NCBI RefSeq assembly: GCF_039521975.1
Contig: NZ_BAAACZ010000027.1
Span: forward strand, 12,633 to 76,632
Direction of reading: 5' to 3'
DNA length: 64,000 nt
Source of the DNA: Alkalibacillus silvisoli
Lineage (GTDB): Bacteria > Bacillota > Bacilli > Bacillales > Alkalibacillaceae
The position numbers and the translations under genes were made by a program. Within the stretch, counting starts at the first letter, position 1, and each line of letters begins with the position of its first letter. The notes beneath the pieces were generated by a model. That model was not told the DNA's origin and ran no database searches. It worked only from the letters and a program-made list of their open reading frames with translations. Positions 59,141 to 64,000 of the stretch are shown here, piece by piece.

Positions 59141-61384
59141 TTGACTTGGCAGTTATCGAATACAGCTTTGGATGAACAGCAATTATTAGTAAATGAGAGT
59201 CTTATGTTTTTAGGTAATGGTTATTTAGGGGTACGAGGAAATTTTGAAGAAGGTTATCGAGATGATTTTAAATCGATTCATGGGACATACATTAATGCTT
59301 TTCATGAGGAAACTGAAATCCAATATGGGGAAAAGTTGTTCGGTTTTCCTGATTTTCAGCAAAAATTAGCTAATGTGATTGATACACAAGAGATTGAAGT
59401 TTATTTAGATGGTGAGCGTTTTAGTTTATTTGAAGGTGAGATTATTAATTTTGACCGAACGCTTCATATGGACCAAGGTTATTCTGTCCGCGAAGTCCAT
59501 TGGCGCTCACCAAAATCTCAAGAGGCGAAGTTAACGTTTACTCGTGTCGTATCATTTGTAACGAAGGAATTGTTTGCGATCAAAGTTGATGTTGAGCCAA
59601 TTTCAAATGTAAGAGAAGTGAAGCTCATATCTAAAGTCAAGGGTGATGTGACGAATTACGTTGAAAAAGATGACCCACGTTTAGCTTCTAATCATGCGAA
59701 ATTACTCTATGCAAATGAAGCAAAGTCAGAGGCGGGTTTAACCCAAGTTAAAGCTCGAACTGAACGTACTGATTTAGAAGTGGCCTGCGTGATGCGACAT
59801 GAGCATGATGGCCAGCACTCAATTGAACATAATGGATATGAAATCATCGAGACGTTTACTTTTGATGGAGCCAGTAACGCATCACTAATCAAGTACAACG
59901 TTTACACAGACACACTTCGTCACGGTGATGATCTATTAGAAAAAGGAATTCAAATTCAGAGTAAACTTGTAGAATTTGAAACAATTCTCAAAGAACAAAA
60001 AGCTTACTTAGATGAATTCTGGCGCGTATCAGATATTGCAATTGCTGGGGATGACAGCTTGCAGCAGGGGATTCGTTTTAACCTTTATCATCTTCTACAA
60101 TCAGTTGGTAAAGATTCTGTCAGTAATATTTCAGCTAAAGGATTATCTGGTGAGGGTTATGAAGGGCATTACTTCTGGGATACGGAAATTTATATTTTCC
60201 CAGTCTTTTTAATGACGAATCCTGAAATAGCTAAAGGATTACTGTTACACCGTTATTCAACATTAGATGCTGCGCGTTTACGGGCGAAAGAAATGGGTCA
60301 CAAAAAAGGAGCGCTTTTCCCTTGGAGGACGATTACAGGTCCTGAAAGTTCAGCGTTCTTCCCAGCAGGTACAGCGCAATATCATATTAGTGCTGATATT
60401 GCTTATAGTTTTATTCAATATTATTTGGTTACTAAAGATGAACAGTTTAAGCAAGAATATTTAGCTGAAGTGTTAATTGAAACGGCACGACTGTGGGCTG
60501 ATACAGGGTTCATGAAAAACGGTCAATTTTTAATTAATAACGTTACTGGCCCAGATGAGTATACGTGTATTGTCAACAACAATTACTATACGAATGCAAT
60601 GGCAAAGTATAATATGGAGTGGGCTTATAAAATTTATCAAGATATGAGGGAAAGCGAACTCGTTCAGCAGTTAGGTGTAACAGAAGATGAGGCTTTATTT
60701 TGGAATGAAGCGGCTGAAAAAATGCTATTACCCTTTGATGATGAACTTGGTATAAATGAACAAGATGATACCTTTTTAAATAAACAAGTATGGGACTTTG
60801 AAAATACGTCTGATGAAGAGTATCCATTGTTATTAAATTACCACCCGTTAACGCTGTACCGTTATCAAGTGTGTAAGCAAGCAGATACTGTGTTAGCGCA
60901 CTTCTTAGTTGAAGATCTGGCTGATGATGAGACGATTCGTAAATCATACGATTATTATGAGCACGTCACAACCCATGACTCATCTTTATCTTATTGCGTA
61001 TTTAGTATTATGGCATCGAAGCTTGGTTATGATGAAAAGGCTTACCATTACTTCAATGAAACAGCGCGTTTAGATATTGATAATTTACACAAAAACACGA
61101 AAGACGGATTACACATGGCGAATATGGGGGGGACGTGGTTAGCGATGGTTTATGGTTTCGCTGGACTACGTGTTAAAGAAGAAGGTTTGAGTTTCCGCCC
61201 TAGACAAGTAAAAGCGTGGGATGATTTCTCCTTTAGCTTACGTTTTCGTGACCGGTTAATTAATATTCAATTAGTAGATGGACAGGTTGTTTATACCTTA
61301 GTTGAAGGTGATGATTTAGACGTTAGTCATTTTAATGAACAGGTTCAGCTTTCTGTTGGTTCCCCTGTTTCAAAAGTACTTTAA
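59141..61384 (+). CDS. GH65 glycoside phosphorylase (second, distinct type)
   Basis: The protein of about 747 residues has the GH65 layout: FLGNGYLGVRGNFEEGY in the N-terminal domain, GLSGEGYEGHYFWDTEIYIF in the barrel, general acid in GPDEY (about residue 470-474) and CKQADTVLAHFLVEDL with HDSSLSYCVFSIMAS later. The segment ALFPWRTITGPESSAFFPAG differs from the first enzyme (AMYPWEMAFPDDGE), so the two should have different acceptor sites. That type occurs, as far as I recall, in kojibiose-like phosphorylases. TTG 59141 is chosen because GGGAG lies eight bases upstream; a GTG at 59126 lies in that site. Confidence 0.85.
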   Translation: MTWQLSNTALDEQQLLVNESLMFLGNGYLGVRGNFEEGYRDDFKSIHGTYINAFHEETEIQYGEKLFGFPDFQQKLANVIDTQEIEVYLDGERFSLFEGEIINFDRTLHMDQGYSVREVHWRSPKSQEAKLTFTRVVSFVTKELFAIKVDVEPISNVREVKLISKVKGDVTNYVEKDDPRLASNHAKLLYANEAKSEAGLTQVKARTERTDLEVACVMRHEHDGQHSIEHNGYEIIETFTFDGASNASLIKYNVYTDTLRHGDDLLEKGIQIQSKLVEFETILKEQKAYLDEFWRVSDIAIAGDDSLQQGIRFNLYHLLQSVGKDSVSNISAKGLSGEGYEGHYFWDTEIYIFPVFLMTNPEIAKGLLLHRYSTLDAARLRAKEMGHKKGALFPWRTITGPESSAFFPAGTAQYHISADIAYSFIQYYLVTKDEQFKQEYLAEVLIETARLWADTGFMKNGQFLINNVTGPDEYTCIVNNNYYTNAMAKYNMEWAYKIYQDMRESELVQQLGVTEDEALFWNEAAEKMLLPFDDELGINEQDDTFLNKQVWDFENTSDEEYPLLLNYHPLTLYRYQVCKQADTVLAHFLVEDLADDETIRKSYDYYEHVTTHDSSLSYCVFSIMASKLGYDEKAYHYFNETARLDIDNLHKNTKDGLHMANMGGTWLAMVYGFAGLRVKEEGLSFRPRQVKAWDDFSFSLRFRDRLINIQLVDGQVVYTLVEGDDLDVSHFNEQVQLSVGSPVSKVL

Positions 61385-61399
61385 GAGAGGAGTGGCACC

Positions 61400-62710
61400 A
61401 TGCAGCGACCGAATATTGTCTTTATTATTTCACATGATACGGGTCGTTATTTAGGCTCGTATGGTCGAAATGTTGAAACGCCGGAAATAGATGAATTAGC
61501 TTCTGAAGGTATTCAGTTTAATAATTACTTTTGCTCACAGCCACAATGTAGTCCGAGCCGCGGGAGTATTCTGACGGGTCGTTACGGACATAATCACGGC
61601 ATGATGGGCCTTGCGCATATGGGTCATTCTATTTATGAGGAGTTAGAGACGATCCCATCTGAGCTTAATAAAATTGGCTATCGGACATCGTTAATTGGCC
61701 TTTATCACGAGACGGTCAAAGATGAATTCGACCCTTATAAGTTAGGTTATCAACATTATCAAGAAGTGCCAGGGAACTGGGCGGCTGATGTGACGGATCA
61801 TTTTGTTGAATTTTTAAAGGAAGAAAAAGCACGCGAAGATGACTCGCCATTTTATATTTCACTGGGTTTTGAAGAAACACATCGCCCGTTTGATGATTAT
61901 GAACCAGTTGATTTAGATGAAGTCGTTGTACCAGATTATTTACCAGATACAGAAGAAGTAAGAAGGGATTTTGCGCAATTTTACCGTTCTGGAATGGATA
62001 TGGATGATGCTGTCGGTCGCATTAAGCGAACGATCAAAGAGTATGGATTCGATGAGAATACGATCATCATTTTCACAACAGATCACGGTATTGCATTCCC
62101 GCGTGCAAAAGGTACTTTATACGATTCTGGACTTGAGACAGCATTTTTAATGAAGTTTCCTCAAGGGATGTATGAACAAGGCTATCAATCAGATGCACTG
62201 TTATGTAATGTCGATTTAATGCCGACAGTCTTTGATCTAGCCAATTGTCAAGTACCAGAAGGGATTGATGGAGTAAGCTTCTTGCCGCTCATTGAAGGGG
62301 AGACTGGGAAAACGCGTGATTATTTCTTTGCTGAGATGACTTGGCATGATAAATATCACCCAATGCGAGGTGTTCGCACTGAAAAGTATAAGTACATTCG
62401 TAATTTCGAAGACGGTCCGAAAGTGTACATGCCTTATGACTTGCATATCAGTTTAACAGGCGAAGCGGTTCGAGATGATTATTATGTGCCGAATGAAAAA
62501 GAAGAGCTTTATGACTTAGAACAAGACCCAGCAGAGCTTCATAATATTGCAAAAGATGTAGCTTACGCTGATGTGTTAGCCGATATGCGCCGAAAAGTAG
62601 ACAAGTGGATGGAAGAAAGTGCTGACCCGTTACTTAAAGGACGTGTTCCTGGTTATGAAGCAGAAGAGTGGCAAGGTGTTACAGATGATTATGATGGTCG
62701 GAAAAAATAA
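61400..62710 (+). CDS. Type I sulfatase (Cys-type), cytoplasmic
   Basis: The 436-residue protein has the sulfatase signature with the formylglycine precursor cysteine: CSPSR at residues 50-54, followed by GSILTGRYGHNHGMMG. The start PNIVFIISHDTG provides metal ligands, with His in place of the first Asp of the usual DD pair. IFTTDHGIAFPRAKGTLYDS carries the second metal pair. The best overall resemblance is to heparan N-sulfatase-like enzymes. No signal peptide is visible, so it should act in the cytoplasm. The next gene encodes its activating FGE. It lies 15 bp after the second GH65 gene. Confidence 0.88.
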   Translation: MQRPNIVFIISHDTGRYLGSYGRNVETPEIDELASEGIQFNNYFCSQPQCSPSRGSILTGRYGHNHGMMGLAHMGHSIYEELETIPSELNKIGYRTSLIGLYHETVKDEFDPYKLGYQHYQEVPGNWAADVTDHFVEFLKEEKAREDDSPFYISLGFEETHRPFDDYEPVDLDEVVVPDYLPDTEEVRRDFAQFYRSGMDMDDAVGRIKRTIKEYGFDENTIIIFTTDHGIAFPRAKGTLYDSGLETAFLMKFPQGMYEQGYQSDALLCNVDLMPTVFDLANCQVPEGIDGVSFLPLIEGETGKTRDYFFAEMTWHDKYHPMRGVRTEKYKYIRNFEDGPKVYMPYDLHISLTGEAVRDDYYVPNEKEELYDLEQDPAELHNIAKDVAYADVLADMRRKVDKWMEESADPLLKGRVPGYEAEEWQGVTDDYDGRKK

Positions 62711-62798
62711 ATGATAGAGTGGAGGTGAGGATTGCTTGCCTCTGCTTTATTTAATTTAGCAAGTTTCGAGTGATTAAACGCCTAAGCGAGGTATTCAT

Positions 62799-63761
62799 AT
62801 GACAGAAAAAAAGACATGCTGTAGTGCAAATCGAAAACAAGTTAATCTGGAGCGTTTAGTACAGAAGGAAAATAGACCTTTTAACCAAACGAGACAGACC
62901 GAATTGAACAAAGAGATGGTCTTGATTAAAGGTGGCGCATTTTTAATGGGTTCAGTAGATGAAGACGTCAACCCGCATGATGGCGAGGGGCCCGTTCGTG
63001 AGGTGAAAGTTGATTCCTTTTACATGGACCGGACAGTTGTGACGAATCATGATTTTAAGGCATTTGTTGAAGAAACAGGATATGTCACGGAAGCGGAGCA
63101 GTATGGCTGGTCGTTTGTTTTTCATAAATTGATTAAAGGCAAAAATGTTCCGTATGTAAAACAGCGTGTACCAGAAACACCATGGTGGCTAGTGGTTGAA
63201 GGGGCCTATTGGTTTCAACCAGAAGGACCACACTCTAATATTGATGATCGAATGGACCATCCGGTTGTACACGTATCGTGGAATGATGCTTTGGCCTATT
63301 GTTCGTGGGCTGAGAAACGCTTGCCGACTGAAGCGGAATGGGAGTACGCTGCTCGTGGAGGTTTAGTCCAAAAGCGTTATCCTTGGGGAGATGCCTTAAC
63401 ACCTGGTGGAGAGCATATGTGTAACATTTGGCAAGGTGAATTTCCGGTTCAAAATTTTATGGATGATGGTTATTTAGCGACTGCACCTGTATATTCATAT
63501 CCGAAAAACAATTACGGTTTAGACCAAATGGCCGGTAACGTTTGGGAATGGTGTCAAGATTGGTTTTCACAAGATGAAAGCGAGCGAGGTGGCCGCAGTA
63601 ATCCTTTAGGTCCTGAAACAGGAGGGTCGAAAGTAATGAAAGGCGGGTCTTACTTATGCCACGACTCCTATTGTAATCGATATCGAGTAGCAGCACGCAC
63701 CTCAAATACAACAGACAGCTCATCAGGAAATATCGGTTTCAGGTGTGTGAAGGAAGTGTAG
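62799..63761 (+). CDS. Formylglycine-generating enzyme (SUMF1/FGE family)
   Basis: The 320-residue protein has the FGE-sulfatase fold: MVLIKGGAFLMGSVDEDVNP, HPVVHVSWNDALAYCSWAEK, RLPTEAEWEYAARGG and MAGNVWEWCQDWF. The C-terminal GGSYLCHDSYCNRYRVAAR holds both active-site cysteines that bind copper in true FGEs, which separates it from EgtB- or PvdO-like relatives. It oxidises the sulfatase cysteine to formylglycine. A cysteine-rich head (KKTCCSANRKQ) precedes the domain. No signal peptide is visible. It is the last gene of the operon, next to its client. Confidence 0.92.
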   Translation: MTEKKTCCSANRKQVNLERLVQKENRPFNQTRQTELNKEMVLIKGGAFLMGSVDEDVNPHDGEGPVREVKVDSFYMDRTVVTNHDFKAFVEETGYVTEAEQYGWSFVFHKLIKGKNVPYVKQRVPETPWWLVVEGAYWFQPEGPHSNIDDRMDHPVVHVSWNDALAYCSWAEKRLPTEAEWEYAARGGLVQKRYPWGDALTPGGEHMCNIWQGEFPVQNFMDDGYLATAPVYSYPKNNYGLDQMAGNVWEWCQDWFSQDESERGGRSNPLGPETGGSKVMKGGSYLCHDSYCNRYRVAARTSNTTDSSSGNIGFRCVKEV

Positions 63762-63800
63762 CTTGGATATGGAGAGGGGAAATCGACTGATTAATTGATA

Positions 63801-63935
63801 ATTGAGCGAAAATCGATGTAAAAGAGCGGAATTTATGATATATGAGCGAGTCACATGATATATAGGCGTTCGCCTGATTATTTGAGAATCAGGCGATATT
63901 TTTGATAATCGGGCGAAATTCACAATATTCAGGAT
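63801..63935 (+). repeat. 20-bp-phased repeat module, truncated (module L)
   Basis: Cores GCGA/GCGG/GCGT lie at 63806, 63826, 63846 and 63866, then GCGA at 63893 and 63913, each run in exact 20-bp steps. The segment from about 63871 to 63932 repeats module K (opening hairpin, ATATTTTTGATAATCGGGCG) with single-base differences, but stops after ATTCAGG where K continues CGAAATTC. No terminator other than this hairpin follows the FGE gene. Confidence 0.85.
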
Positions 63936-64000
63936 GACGTACAATAGTCTGTGTAAGTCCAAATATGTATAAAAAAAGAAAGTAAGGTACACCCTCTAGT
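63934..64000. mobile_element. Possible edge of an insertion sequence (IS256-like end)
   Basis: Module L is cut off inside a unit, and the next bases (ACGTACAATAGTCTGTGTAA) look like the terminal inverted repeats of IS256-type elements as I recall them. Only 66 bases are visible and no transposase can be read. The call rests on the abrupt end of the repeat and this resemblance. Confidence 0.25.

Noticed and set aside
51127..63761. Heparan or chondroitin sulfate degradation locus because of the sulfatase
   Set aside because: There are no polysaccharide lyases or unsaturated glucuronyl hydrolases, and the sugar enzymes are alpha-glucoside phosphorylases, so glycosaminoglycan use is not supported.
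63723..63992. Minus-strand frame of 89 codons at the right edge
   Set aside because: It is a translation of module L and adjacent AT-rich DNA, with no start signal.

Overview
The window looks like a chromosome segment of a salt- and alkali-adapted member of the Bacillaceae (low-GC Firmicute). The signs are AT-rich DNA with strong GGAGG-type ribosome binding sites, Gram-positive lipoproteins, a SipW/TasA-type pair, an AmiE-NagZ-NamZ muropeptide set known from Bacillus subtilis, CcpA-like cre sites, and secreted proteins very rich in Asp and Glu. The genus cannot be fixed from the sequence alone.

Layout. 1-1533: a truncated comM/yifB followed by a REP-associated tyrosine transposase (RAYT) and its hairpin. 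1706-8240: an MFS transporter, then a LysR regulator divergent from prpF-tctCBA (tricarboxylate uptake and isomerisation). 8336-8414: a probable scar of an IS200/IS605 right end. 8637-10179: sipW and a TasA-like matrix protein. 10587-14833: small genes, a VanZ-like protein, an extremely acidic membrane-anchored protein, an unassigned small-RNA transcription unit and an orphan LacI regulator. 14960-21460: two genes that are intact except for in-frame TAA stops, a three-lipoprotein operon, and a zinc-ribbon membrane protein. 21905-28461: an abg-like operon (three M20 amidohydrolases, a regulator, AbgT). 28943-31329: an SLC13-type permease and a NERD protein. 31565-36657: namZ, nagZ and amiE. 37354-40948: membrane proteins. 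41186-48604: a LacI-controlled operon joining 2-keto-3-deoxygluconate catabolism (KdgK, Eda, TRAP transporter) to the ribulose-monophosphate enzymes HPS and PHI plus RpiA. 48733-50790: a FAD oxidoreductase and a nucleoside hydrolase. 51127-63761: a large operon with two GH65 glycoside phosphorylases, an ABC sugar importer, DUF624, LacI, beta-phosphoglucomutase, a cytoplasmic sulfatase and its formylglycine-generating enzyme.

How the genes work together. The last operon reads as import of a sulfated alpha-glucoside, desulfation inside the cell by a sulfatase activated by the adjacent FGE, phosphorolysis by GH65 enzymes to beta-glucose-1-phosphate, and conversion to glucose-6-phosphate by PgmB. 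Sulfotrehalose, a known osmolyte of haloalkaliphilic archaea, is an attractive but unproven candidate substrate.

The most unusual signal is not a gene. At least twelve intergenic spaces carry modules in which a short GCG-centred core (TCAGGCGAA, TTAAGCGAA, TCCGGCGAA, GAGCGAA or GCGCTGATAAA) recurs at almost exactly 20-bp steps, about two helical turns. Several modules open and close with inverted repeats, and the opening hairpin sometimes forms a good intrinsic terminator. I do not recognise a described family that accounts for this.
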